DNA of 64,000 nt, taken from Methanofollis formosanus. GTDB taxonomy: Archaea; Halobacteriota; Methanomicrobia; Methanomicrobiales; Methanofollaceae. The stretch lies in contig NZ_CP037968.1 of assembly GCF_019633745.1 (NCBI RefSeq), positions 2,610,789 through 2,674,788 on the forward strand, in the 5' to 3' direction. Of this stretch, positions 51,026-59,031 are shown one piece after another. Made by a program: the position numbers and the translations under genes. Each line of letters starts with the position of its first letter. Position 1 is the stretch's first letter. The notes below the pieces were generated by a model that did no database searches, was not told where the DNA came from, and saw only the letters and a list, made by a program, of their open reading frames with translations.

Positions 51026-51442
51026 TCACTGCAGAAGCCCGTCGACAATCTCCAGAAACGCCTCCGCCCGATCGACGGCGTTCCGGGCTTCCCCCTCCGA
51101 GACCGTCCCGGCCATGTCGTAGACCGTGATGTGCCGTTTTCTCCGCATCCGGTCGAAGGCGAGGACGGCCTCGCGGTCCAGAAAGAGTTCGGCGAACCTG
51201 ACCACCGCGATGTGCTGGTTTGTCCCGGCGGGGCGGTAGCCCTTCGAGAACATCAGCGCCCGTCCGGCCTGGAGCATGGCGTTGTAGGCGATGGTGTAGG
51301 CCCAGTCGGCGTTGCCGGCGAGCATGGTGCCGGCGACGGCGGCGTCCCGGCGTGCGAGGGCCATCGCGTTCTCCACCGCGCCGGGTTCGGGGCGGAATTT
51401 CTTGATGAGGCCCCGTCGTCTCAGGTCGTCAGTCGGTTCCAA
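51026..51442 (-). CDS. HEPN-domain protein (putative RNase toxin)
   Basis: This 138-residue all-helical protein matches HEPN domains that pair with minimal nucleotidyltransferases. The catalytic-type motif is in RMRRKRHITVYD (R-x(4-6)-H followed by x-x-x-Y), expected in ribonuclease HEPNs. Other features are AMALARRDAAVAGTMLAGNA and IAYNAMLQAGRALMFSKGYR. The TTG start at 51442 overlaps the end of the MNT gene by 14 bases. Together they form a HEPN/MNT pair; in characterised pairs the MNT protein inactivates the HEPN toxin, often by adenylylating the Tyr of the RHxxxY motif. Confidence 0.8.
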   Translation of the reverse strand: MEPTDDLRRRGLIKKFRPEPGAVENAMALARRDAAVAGTMLAGNADWAYTIAYNAMLQAGRALMFSKGYRPAGTNQHIAVVRFAELFLDREAVLAFDRMRRKRHITVYDMAGTVSEGEARNAVDRAEAFLEIVDGLLQ

Positions 51443-51989
51443 TCAGCATCACCTTCGGTCCTTTCAGCACGTTCGCGACGAAAGGATCGTCGTCGGCGGT
51501 CCGCTCCGCCATCTCTTCGGGCGTGAAGAGGGCATAGTTGATCTCCCGTCCGAGCGTCTCCTCGGTCTCCTGCACCGCGACGATCAACCGGTCTTCGTCC
51601 ACCGTCCCGACGATGAAGAGGTCGATGTCGCTCTCCGCGCCCGCCTCGCCGCGGGCGAATGAGCCGTAGATGAACATCCGGTCGATGGCCCCGACGTCGT
51701 CGAGGCGCTCGGCGATCACCTTCGCCACCCCCTCGGTCTTGAGGATGATGGCGGTCAACTCCTCGTACAGAGGAAAAGAGCGGTCCACCCCATAATAATG
51801 GGCGTTCCCCCGCCGGGTGCTGGTGAGCAGCCCGAACTCCTCGAGGTTCGCGAGTTCCCGCCTGACGGCGTTGAGGTTCTCCCCGGTGATGCGCTGGACC
51901 TCGCGGAGGTACATCTCGCGGCCCGGGTTCATGAGGAAGAGCGTGAGGAGTTTCACCCGCGTCTTCGAGGGGATGAGCCGTTCGAGCAT
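51429..51989 (-). CDS. MNT nucleotidyltransferase fused to N-terminal HTH
   Basis: This 186-residue protein has a winged-helix ArsR-like domain at residues ~1-75 (TRVKLLTLFLMNPGREMYLR, ENLNAVRRELANLEEFGLL, TRRGNAHYYGVDRSF) and a minimal nucleotidyltransferase domain after it. The NTase signature is FIYGSFARGEAGAESDIDLF (G-S-x(10)-D-x-D). A third acidic residue can be placed in the later strand (EINYALFTPEE). It overlaps the HEPN gene downstream. The HTH suggests that the antitoxin side also represses the operon. Confidence 0.82.
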   Translation of the reverse strand: MLERLIPSKTRVKLLTLFLMNPGREMYLREVQRITGENLNAVRRELANLEEFGLLTSTRRGNAHYYGVDRSFPLYEELTAIILKTEGVAKVIAERLDDVGAIDRMFIYGSFARGEAGAESDIDLFIVGTVDEDRLIVAVQETEETLGREINYALFTPEEMAERTADDDPFVANVLKGPKVMLIGTD

Positions 51990-52350
51990 GTATCAAGAAT
52001 GTATACGAGAGTATAAAAAATGTGTTCAAGGGCGGGGAGATGGTGCGGCCGGGAGGTACTATGTATGGGCTCGCGGGATCCTTCCTGGTGCGGTATGCCG
52101 GAGGCATGCTTTTTGCTTCATGCCTGATTCTGCGGACCCCTCTCCCTATTATTCGCTGTTCTCTCTCCTGATATGCATAGGGCCATCCCACAAAGCAGAT
52201 ATATAAATCCCACACGATTTTACGACATGGATGCCGTGGCCCGGTGCTCGTCTCCGGCCGGGTCGATGGAACTCCCTTGCACTCCGGTGCCTGCATCCGG
52301 CCCTTCCCGGAGGCCGATGGTACAGGAGGGGAACCGGAGAGGTGAACGGT
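51990..52350. other. Leader region of the lipoprotein gene with a TATA box
   Basis: About 52,085-52,130 carries a degenerate head element (GGCATGCTTTTTGCTTCATG). GATATATAAATCC at about 52,197-52,209 is a strong TATA candidate for the plus-strand lipoprotein, which would then have a leader of ~115 bases. An ATG at 52,227 opens a 71-codon frame overlapping the gene in another frame; it could be a leader peptide but is more likely chance. Confidence 0.4.
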
Positions 52351-52980
52351 ATGAGAAGAAGAACCGGATTATTGTTCGTATTGCTCGTCATGACGCTGTT
52401 CGCATCCGGGTGTGCGGGATCTGTTTCCGCACAACAGGGTGACCGTGAAGAGCGTGATCTGAATGAACCTGTTGGGCCCACGCTTGAAGAATATGCGAAC
52501 GCCATTCGAGAGTTGAAATCACATGAAATCGTTCTGGGCATTTATGGGGATCTTCCGGAATTCAAAGATGCACATGACCGACGCGCCTGGTATGATCGAT
52601 TGGACGATTTTCACGATGAGACCTTTGACTCGATAGCGAGGCCTCGCCTCTACCCGGACGGCCCGGTTATCGGGTACGGGTATGATGTCGAGGGGTATCT
52701 CGACGTCGGGATTCCTGACACCATGCCCGAAGAACATCTGGAGGACACCATGGATGCACTCTATCGACTCATTGATGAAGAAGGGAGAGAGATGGGTTTT
52801 GACGCCATTCCCGTCAAATTCAGGAGTGTCGATCCGGACAGTCTCGTGCTCCATACTGTTGTGCTTGAGCATCCTCAGGACCGATCATCGATCGAAGGGA
52901 TACGGATTCAGGCCCTTGTGGGAATGGATATTCTCGGTATCCGGGATCTCATTTCAGAATGTACCATCTCCGAGAGATGA
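52351..52980 (+). CDS. Hypothetical lipoprotein (209 aa)
   Basis: ATG 52351 is preceded by GAGGTGA at five bases, much better than the in-frame ATG at 52231. The N-terminus MRRRTGLLFVLLVMTLFASG with C at the lipobox (ASGC) marks a secreted lipoprotein. The mature part is acidic, with EYANAIRELKSHEIVLGIYG, DRRAWYDRLDDFHDETFDSI, VIGYGYDVEGYLDVGIPDTM (each abridged) and LYRLIDEEGREMGFDAIPVK. The pattern suggests a small alpha/beta domain like those found in some secreted protease- or nuclease-associated proteins, but no family is recognised. GC content is lower than in neighbouring genes, which may indicate transfer. Confidence 0.6.
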   Translation: MRRRTGLLFVLLVMTLFASGCAGSVSAQQGDREERDLNEPVGPTLEEYANAIRELKSHEIVLGIYGDLPEFKDAHDRRAWYDRLDDFHDETFDSIARPRLYPDGPVIGYGYDVEGYLDVGIPDTMPEEHLEDTMDALYRLIDEEGREMGFDAIPVKFRSVDPDSLVLHTVVLEHPQDRSSIEGIRIQALVGMDILGIRDLISECTISER

Positions 52981-53518
52981 AATATCGGCCTTGCAGGATC
53001 GGGCATGATGCGAGAGCATGCCTCAGGCATACGTCATGAAAATCGCTCAGAGCAGCGTTTCGTGGTGTGGAGGGATCCTTGCTTTTCACCCACGATATGG
53101 CAACGGGTTGGAACAATGCTCAATCGCCGCCCCTCGGCTATCTTCGTCGTGGGGGGTTCGGGGGGTGCAACCCCCCGGCGCGAGATTACATGAAAGATTC
53201 TATGATATGGGGCGGCACGCCTGATCATCACGCCTTCCCATACCCTCCCGCCGGGGGCTCTGCCCCCGGACTCCCGGGATGGCGATAGGGCCGGGAAGGC
53301 CGAGAGAAGACCATGAAGATGGGTTGCGATCCTCTCAATCTTCATCGGTGGGAGGTCAAGGGGGGACGACCGGAGGGAGTCAAGAAGATCTCTGATCTTT
53401 GAGCGGCCAGCCCCCCGGCGGAGGGTATGCTTTCAAGATTCCTGGGAAGAAGATCTTCGATTCGGGAGACTTCCGGGATCGGAAGGGTGACATCCTATCG
53501 GTCGCTATAGACTCTGCC
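52981..53518. repeat. 540-bp gap with head and GC-rich dispersed elements
   Basis: A head element at about 53,005-53,090 reads GAGAGCATGCCTCAGGCATA, GTCATGAAAATCGCTC, GTGGTGTGGAGGGATCC. A GC-rich element follows at about 53,120-53,235 (CGGCTATCTTCGTCGTGGGG, GGGGTGCAACCCCCCGGCGC, CATGAAAGATTCTATGATAT) and a second hairpin at about 53,245-53,305 (GCCGGGGGCTCTGCCCCCGG, GATGGCGATAGGGCCGGGAA). No gene is seen before the antitoxin. Confidence 0.6.
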
Positions 53519-53773
53519 ATGGGAGCCACGACGGTGTGGATGTCACCCGAAACCAAGAAGCGGCTGAAGGAGATGAAGCGGCATCCCCGGGAGACCTACG
53601 AGGACGTGATCCTCAGGCTGATCGACACCGCCGAAGACCCCGAGCCCCTCAGCGACGAGGCGATCCGGGGGATTGAAGAGTCACGCAAAGACATCAGAGC
53701 CGGCCGCCTTCTCCCCCTCGATGAGGCCCGCGCAGAACTTCGGGCTGCATGGCGTACCGAAGATCCAGAATGA
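53519..53773 (+). CDS. Ribbon-helix-helix-type antitoxin, apparently orphaned
   Basis: From ATG 53519 the product is 84 residues (MGATTVWMSPETKKRLKEMK); the longer frame starting at 53399 runs through repeat DNA. It has the layout of small VapB/RelB-like antitoxins: an N-terminal DNA-binding strand-helix-helix (TTVWMSPETKKRLKEMKRHP, ETYEDVILRLID) and an acidic C-terminal tail (SDEAIRGIEESRKDIRAGRL, PLDEARAELRAAW). Such tails wrap around the toxin. Downstream, where the RelE-type toxin would overlap the last codons, only a short broken remnant remains. Confidence 0.65.
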   Translation: MGATTVWMSPETKKRLKEMKRHPRETYEDVILRLIDTAEDPEPLSDEAIRGIEESRKDIRAGRLLPLDEARAELRAAWRTEDPE

Positions 53774-53837
53774 TGTGTCGATGATCGTGGTGGTCGAAGT
53801 GGGCCACCGATCAAAGCATGCGGTCGCCCCCTCTTGA
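53749..53837 (+). pseudogene. Remnant of a RelE/ParE-type toxin gene
   Basis: An ATG at 53749, overlapping the antitoxin end as expected for a toxin start, reads MAYRRSRMMCR and then stops. In another frame, from 53754 to the stop at 53835-53837, the DNA reads KIQNDVSMIVVVEVGHRSKH. The VVVEVGHR(S) segment is the typical C-terminal strand of RelE/ParE toxins. The simplest reading is an internal deletion and frameshift that left only the two ends of the toxin. Confidence 0.5.
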
Positions 53838-54082
53838 TCCTCCACGTTGCGGCCTCCCCCAATCGCCGTCGTGGGGGGAACGAGCGTTCGTGAGTTCGAG
53901 AAGACGGAGTCTTCGAATGCCGGGGTTCCCCCCGGCAGAGCCCATGAGCACACTCACCTGATCCGCCACTCCGCCCCCGCCTCATCCCCGGCACACACCG
54001 GATTTTTTCCCTCTCCTGCTCCCCTCCTCCCTCCCGCCGTCCCCACAAGTTCATTTCCTCTCGGGCCGCAAGGTACACCACC
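53838..54082. other. Leader region of argH with a degenerate GC-rich element
   Basis: About 53,850-53,945 has CGGCCTCCCCCAATCGCCGT, GTGGGGGGAACGAGCGTTCG and GGGGTTCCCCCCGGCAGAG, related to the dispersed hairpin elements. No gene is seen. Confidence 0.4.
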
Positions 54083-55564
54083 ATGCATCGTGATCTGCTG
54101 CGGCGAGGCAGACTCAGTGACGACCGTACCGGCGAGGTAATGCACTTCCTCTCCTCGATGACGGCCGATCACTGGATCGCCGAGATGGATATCCAGGTGG
54201 ACATGGCCCACCTCCTGATGCTCCGGGAGAAGGAGATCATCGGGGAGGACGCGGCCAGGGCGCTGATGGGCGCGCTGCTTTCGTTCCACGAGGACGGCGT
54301 CCCCGAAGAGGCCTACGACGAATGTTTTGAGGACATCCACGCCGGGAAAGAGGCGGCGCTCATCGCCCGCGTCGGCGAGGAGTTCGGCGGCCGCCTGCAC
54401 ATGGGCCGGTCCAGGAACGACGAGGTGGCGACCTGCATCAGGATGCGCCTGCGCGAAGAACTGCTCGGGTGTATGGCGGCGGTCTGCGACCTCAGACGGG
54501 TGCTGCTCGACCTGGCCGCGGCGCACCGCGAGACGATCATGCCGGGCTTCACGCACCTCCAGCACGCCCAGCCGACCACCCTCGCTCACCACCTCCTCGC
54601 CTACGAGGCGGCCTTCGGGCGGGACTTCGGGCGGCTCGCCGACGCCTACGGCCGGGTGAACGAGTGTCCCCTCGGTGCGGCGGCCTTCGCCTCCACCGGA
54701 TACCCCATCGACCGGGCGATGACCGCCGGCCTCCTCGGGTTCGAGCGGCCGATGGGCAACTCGATGGACGCCGTCGCCACCCGCGACTTCGCCCTCGAAA
54801 GCCTCTCGGCCTGCACCGTGATGATGACCAACGCGAGCCGTCTCTGCGAGGAGATGGTCGTCTGGTCGAGTGCCTTCGTCCGGTTCGTGCAGCTCGCCGA
54901 CGGTTACTCCTCCACCAGTTCGATCATGCCCCAGAAGAAGAACCCGGACACCGCCGAGATCATGCGGGCAAAGGCCGGGACCGTCGCCGGGGCGCTCGCC
55001 GGGGCGACGACCATCACGAAAGGGCTCCCGATGAGCTACAACCGCGACCTCCAGGAACTCACCCCCCACCTCTGGCGGGGCGTCGCCGCCGCGCGCGAGA
55101 GTCTGGTCGTCCTGGCCGGGATGCTCTCCACCGCGACCTTCGATACCGACCGGATGGCCGCGGAGTCTGACCGCGGCTTCTCGACCGCGACCGAACTCGC
55201 CGACGTCCTGGTCCGCGAGTACGGTCTGCCCTTCAGGACGGCGCACTCGGTCGTCGGCCGCGCCGTGAAACAGGGCGCCCTCGACCTCGCCACCCTGGAA
55301 GCGGCGGCCGAGGAGGTCGCCGGGCTCTCGCTCACCGAGCGGGGCCTCACCGCCGAACGGGTGGCCGCCGCCCTCGATCCGGCGATCAGCGTCGCCGAAC
55401 GCAACGCCATCGGCGGCCCGGCACCCGACGAGACGGCGCGGGCCGTGGCGGCACGGAACACAGACCTTGCGGCCGACGAGGCCGCGACCGCCGGGCTGGC
55501 GAAAGCCATCGAGACGGCCCTCGCCCGCCTGGTCGACGAAGCCAGGAGGCTCGCAGAAGCATGA
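54083..55564 (+). CDS. argH: Argininosuccinate lyase
   Basis: This 493-residue enzyme splits argininosuccinate into arginine and fumarate. Family motifs: RDLLRRGRLSDDRTGEVMHF near the start, HMGRSRNDEVATCIRMRLRE, PGFTHLQHAQPTTLAHHLLA (trimmed) and the signature SSIMPQKKNPDTAEIMRAKA. The C-terminal domain (FRTAHSVVGRAVKQG) is normal. ATG 54083 has AAGG upstream. It overlaps gatD by four bases, an unusual but probably incidental link between arginine synthesis and tRNA charging. Confidence 0.95.
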   Translation: MHRDLLRRGRLSDDRTGEVMHFLSSMTADHWIAEMDIQVDMAHLLMLREKEIIGEDAARALMGALLSFHEDGVPEEAYDECFEDIHAGKEAALIARVGEEFGGRLHMGRSRNDEVATCIRMRLREELLGCMAAVCDLRRVLLDLAAAHRETIMPGFTHLQHAQPTTLAHHLLAYEAAFGRDFGRLADAYGRVNECPLGAAAFASTGYPIDRAMTAGLLGFERPMGNSMDAVATRDFALESLSACTVMMTNASRLCEEMVVWSSAFVRFVQLADGYSSTSSIMPQKKNPDTAEIMRAKAGTVAGALAGATTITKGLPMSYNRDLQELTPHLWRGVAAARESLVVLAGMLSTATFDTDRMAAESDRGFSTATELADVLVREYGLPFRTAHSVVGRAVKQGALDLATLEAAAEEVAGLSLTERGLTAERVAAALDPAISVAERNAIGGPAPDETARAVAARNTDLAADEAATAGLAKAIETALARLVDEARRLAEA

Positions 55565-56799
55565 GTACCTATATGACCGGCGACATCGTCGCCGCCTCCG
55601 CCCGGGGCCACCCGGTGGAAGGGATCTATATCACCGACCGCGACGGCATGGCGGTCCTCAAACTGAAGAGCGGCTACAACATCGGCGTGGACCATGAGAC
55701 CTGCACCCTGGTGCGGCGTGCCGGCGACCAGCCCGCCCCCGCGGTCCCGACGGTGACGCAGGACGAGAACCTGCCAGAACTCGCGATCATCTCCACCGGC
55801 GGCACCATCGCCTCCAAGATCGACTACCGCACCGGCGCCGTCACCAGCCAGTTCACCGCCGACGACATCCTCAGGGCGGTGCCCGGCCTCACCACGGTCG
55901 CGCGATACCGCGCCGAGGTGCTCGCCACCATCCTCTCCGAGAACATGACCCCGTCCACCTGGCAGGCCCTGGCCAGGGCGGCGCACGCCGCCGTCAGCGA
56001 CGGGGCGAAAGGCGTCATCGTCACCCACGGCACCGACACCCTGGCCTACTCGGCCTCGGCCCTCTCCTTCATGCTCGACACCCCGGCCCCGGTCGTCTTC
56101 GTCGGGTCGCAGCGGTCGGCCGACCGCCCGAGCAGCGACAACGTGATGAACGCCATGTGTGCGGCCGCCGCCGCACGGAGCGACCTGGGCGAGGTGGCGG
56201 TGGCGATGCACGCCACCACCGACGACGACCTCTGCGCCGTCCACCGCGGGACGAGAGTGAGAAAGATGCACACCTCCCGCCGCGACGCCTTCCAGAGCCA
56301 CGAGATGGCGCCGGTCGCCACCGTCGCCTACCCCTCGCTCAAGGTCGACCTCTCCCCCGAGGCGGTCCGCCGGGGCGAGACCGAACCGGCGCTGCACGCC
56401 GACCTCGAGGAACGCTGCGGGCTCCTGTACTTCTATCCCGGCATGCCCGAGGAGGCCGTCCGGGTCTACGAAGATTTCAAAGGCCTGGTCATCGCCGGCA
56501 CCGGCCTGGGTCATGTGAGTTCAGGGTGCATCGGCGCCCTCCGCGAGATGGTCGACGCCGGGACCACCGTCGTCATGACCTCGCAGTGCCTCCACGGCCG
56601 GGTCTGCGACCGGGTCTACGACACCGGCCGCGACCTCCTCGCCGCAGGCGTCGTCGAGGGCGAGGACATGCTCCCCGAGACCGCGCTCACCAAACTGATG
56701 TGGGTGCTGGGCAATGTTGACGACACCGAGGAGGCCCGGAGGCTGATGGCCACCGACCTCAAAGGCGAGATCAAAAGGAGGTCAGACTATGGACTTTAA
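55561..56799 (+). CDS. gatD: Glutamyl-tRNA(Gln) amidotransferase subunit D
   Basis: This 412-residue subunit is the asparaginase-like amidase of archaeal GatDE, which converts Glu-tRNA(Gln) to Gln-tRNA(Gln). A short N-terminal beta domain (~1-70) precedes the asparaginase domain. Active-site motifs are LAIISTGGTIASKIDYRTGA (first catalytic Thr) and VIVTHGTDTLAYSASALSFM (second Thr and Asp), with FVGSQRSADRPSSDNVMNAM after them. The catalytic Lys region is in VRKMHTSRRDAFQSH. Its end overlaps gatE by 11 bases. Confidence 0.95.
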   Translation: MSTYMTGDIVAASARGHPVEGIYITDRDGMAVLKLKSGYNIGVDHETCTLVRRAGDQPAPAVPTVTQDENLPELAIISTGGTIASKIDYRTGAVTSQFTADDILRAVPGLTTVARYRAEVLATILSENMTPSTWQALARAAHAAVSDGAKGVIVTHGTDTLAYSASALSFMLDTPAPVVFVGSQRSADRPSSDNVMNAMCAAAAARSDLGEVAVAMHATTDDDLCAVHRGTRVRKMHTSRRDAFQSHEMAPVATVAYPSLKVDLSPEAVRRGETEPALHADLEERCGLLYFYPGMPEEAVRVYEDFKGLVIAGTGLGHVSSGCIGALREMVDAGTTVVMTSQCLHGRVCDRVYDTGRDLLAAGVVEGEDMLPETALTKLMWVLGNVDDTEEARRLMATDLKGEIKRRSDYGL

Positions 56800-58618
56800 G
56801 GCGCTCGGGCTCATGGCCGGGATCGAGATCCACCAGCAGCTCGACACCAAAGAGAAACTCTTCTGCCACTGCCCCACCACGCTCCGGGAGACCGAGGAGC
56901 ACACCGGCGAGTTCGTCCGGTACCTCCACGCGACGGTCTCCGAGATGGGCGAGGTCGATCGGGCGGCGGCCGAAGAGATGATGAACCGCCGGCAGTTCCG
57001 CTACTTCGCCTACGACACCACCTGTCTGGTGGAGAACGACGAGGAACCCCCGGCCCCGATGAACCAGGAGGCCCTCGAGATCGCCCTCCAGGTCGCCAAG
57101 ACCTTCGAGATGCACCCGGTCGAACAGGTGCACACCATGCGCAAACTCGTCATCGACGGCTCGAACACCAGCGGGTTCCAGCGGACGGCGATGGTGGCGC
57201 TTGCCGGCGTCCTGCCCGGCGACGGCGAGGTCGAGACCATCTGTCTCGAAGAGGAGGCGGCCCAGCGCGTCGTGGACGGCACCTTCTCCCTCGACCGCCT
57301 GGGCATCCCGCTCGTCGAGATCACCACCTCGCCCTGCATGCACACCCCCGAGGCGGTCCAGGAGACGGCCCGCCACATCGGGATGGTGCTCAGGTCCACC
57401 GGCCGGGTGAAGCGCGGCCTGGGGACGATCCGCCAGGACGTCAACGTCTCGATCAAAGACGGCGCCCGCGTCGAGATCAAGGGCGTGCAGGAACTCGACC
57501 TCATCGCCGAGGTGGTCCGCCGCGAGGTGACGCGGCAGGTGAACCTCCTCGCCATCCGCGACGAACTCCGCGCCCGCAACGCCTCGGTCGGCGAGGAGAC
57601 CCACGACGTCACCGCCCTCTTCGCGGAGACGAACTCCTCCATCCTCAAACGGGCGAAGTCGATTCTCGCCGTCGTCCTGCCGGGCTTCGCCGGCCTGGTC
57701 GGTCGCGAGGTCCAGCCCGGCCGGAGGCTCGGCACCGAGATCTCCGACTACGTGAAGAAGTGCGGGCTGGGCGGGATCTTCCACACCGACGAACTCCCGG
57801 CCTACGGCGTCACCGCCGAGGAGGTCGCCATGCTCCGCGCGCACCTCGGCGCCGCCGATGGGGACGCGGTCATCCTCATCTCAGGCAGCGTGGAGAAGGC
57901 CGCCTGCGGCGCGAAGCAGGTCCGCCACCGCGCCCGCCTCGCCCTCGAAGGCGTGCCCGAGGAGACCAGGAAGATGCTCGACGAGGGGAACACCGCCTAC
58001 ATGCGTCCCCTCCCAGGCGCCGCCAGGATGTATCCGGAGACCGACGTCCTCCCGGTGACGATCACCGACGAACGCTGGTCGGCCGTCGAGGTGCCAGAAC
58101 TCCTCTCCGACCTGGCACGCCGGATGGAAGAGGAACTCGGCCTCGACCCCGCGGTGGCCAGGCAGGCCGCCTACTCCGAGCACCTCCCGCTCTTCAGGGC
58201 GGCGGTGCAGGCCGGGATCAGGCCCAACCTCGCGGCGCGGACGGTGCTCGGCACCCTCAAGGAACTCTCCAGGGCCGGCGTGGCCGTCGAGGCGGTCGCC
58301 GACCAGGACGTCCTGACCGTCCTCGCCGCCGTCGAGGCGGGCGAGGTCGCCAAAGAAGCGGTCCCCGACCTGCTCACCGAGGTCGCAGGCGGGACGCCGG
58401 CGGCAGAAGCGGTCGAGGAGCACGCCGGCGGGGTCTCGGCCGAAGACCTGGCCGCGATCGTCGCGAAGATCGTCGCCGACCGGATCGAGTTCGTCCAGGA
58501 CAAACAGATGCGGGCCCTCGGGCCGCTGATGGGCGTCGTGATGGAAGAGGTCCGCGGAAAAGTCGACGGCAAGAAGGTGAGCGAGGCGCTGCGGGCCGAG
58601 ATCTCGCGGGTGATCTGA
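56789..58618 (+). CDS. gatE: Glutamyl-tRNA(Gln) amidotransferase subunit E
   Basis: This 609-residue kinase-like subunit phosphorylates Glu-tRNA(Gln) and passes it to the amidated product using ammonia from GatD. GatB/E motifs: GLMAGIEIHQQLDTKEKLFC at the N-terminus, TSGFQRTAMVALAG, IPLVEITTSPCMHTPEAVQE and GTIRQDVNVSIKDGARVEIK. The family-specific AspRS-like insert (~270-400) and the helical/YqeY tRNA-binding tail (ALGPLMGVVMEEVRGKVDGK, VSEALRAEI) are both present. Length matches the archaeal subunit. Confidence 0.95.
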   Translation: MDFKALGLMAGIEIHQQLDTKEKLFCHCPTTLRETEEHTGEFVRYLHATVSEMGEVDRAAAEEMMNRRQFRYFAYDTTCLVENDEEPPAPMNQEALEIALQVAKTFEMHPVEQVHTMRKLVIDGSNTSGFQRTAMVALAGVLPGDGEVETICLEEEAAQRVVDGTFSLDRLGIPLVEITTSPCMHTPEAVQETARHIGMVLRSTGRVKRGLGTIRQDVNVSIKDGARVEIKGVQELDLIAEVVRREVTRQVNLLAIRDELRARNASVGEETHDVTALFAETNSSILKRAKSILAVVLPGFAGLVGREVQPGRRLGTEISDYVKKCGLGGIFHTDELPAYGVTAEEVAMLRAHLGAADGDAVILISGSVEKAACGAKQVRHRARLALEGVPEETRKMLDEGNTAYMRPLPGAARMYPETDVLPVTITDERWSAVEVPELLSDLARRMEEELGLDPAVARQAAYSEHLPLFRAAVQAGIRPNLAARTVLGTLKELSRAGVAVEAVADQDVLTVLAAVEAGEVAKEAVPDLLTEVAGGTPAAEAVEEHAGGVSAEDLAAIVAKIVADRIEFVQDKQMRALGPLMGVVMEEVRGKVDGKKVSEALRAEISRVI

Positions 58619-58620
58619 GC

Positions 58621-58634
58621 AACATCTTTAAACC
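58621..58634 (+). promoter_or_regulatory. TATA box of the RGG-box protein gene
   Basis: AACATCTTTAAACC lies about 35-45 bases before the ATG at 58667, with GGGAG near the start codon as ribosome-binding site. Confidence 0.45.
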
Positions 58635-58666
58635 ACGTATTGAGTAAATATATAGGGAGTCTGATT

Positions 58667-58978
58667 ATGGGAAAAACAGGAACCACGACCTGGGCCCAGG
58701 TGAAGAATGTCAGAGGCAAGATCCGCCTGGTCCGGGCACAAGAGGCAACCCAGAAGAAGCCGGGGCCGAACCAGCGCTTTAAGGCGTCGGCAACCCTGAA
58801 GAAGATCGCAATCCAGGCCGAGCGCCAGCAGGGCCGTGGCGGTCGCGGCGGCCGTGGCGGTGCTCGTCGCGGTGGTCGCGGTGGTCGCGGCGGCCAGGAA
58901 ATGAACGACCAGCGCGTCCGCCGGCGGATGATCCGCTCCAAGGCGACCGCAATGGGCGTGAAGCAGAAGTCCAGGTGA
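58667..58978 (+). CDS. Small basic RGG-box protein (DUF5350-like)
   Basis: ATG 58667 (MGKTGTTTWAQVKNVRGKIR) follows GGGAG; a start at 58640 lies too near the TATA box. The 103-residue protein is very basic. Residues ~1-50 resemble a short conserved methanogen family (TTWAQVKNVRGKIRLVRAQE, KKPGPNQRFKASATLKK), which I place with DUF5350. An RGG-type repeat then covers residues ~58-83 (QGRGGRGGRGGARRGGRGGR), unusual in archaea, before a basic tail (RVRRRMIRSKATAMGVKQKS). RGG boxes usually bind RNA, so an RNA- or ribosome-associated role is likely. The repeat is encoded by GGCGGTCGC-like codons and could vary in length. Confidence 0.75.
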   Translation: MGKTGTTTWAQVKNVRGKIRLVRAQEATQKKPGPNQRFKASATLKKIAIQAERQQGRGGRGGRGGARRGGRGGRGGQEMNDQRVRRRMIRSKATAMGVKQKSR

Positions 58979-59000
58979 TACCTGCTCCCACCCCCAAATT

Positions 59001-59012
59001 ATCTTTTATATC
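59001..59012 (+). promoter_or_regulatory. TATA box of the 118-aa gene
   Basis: ATCTTTTATATC lies about 20-31 bases before the ATG at 59032, consistent with a leaderless transcript. Confidence 0.5.
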
Positions 59013-59031
59013 TCAGGCGTCCATTCATTGT

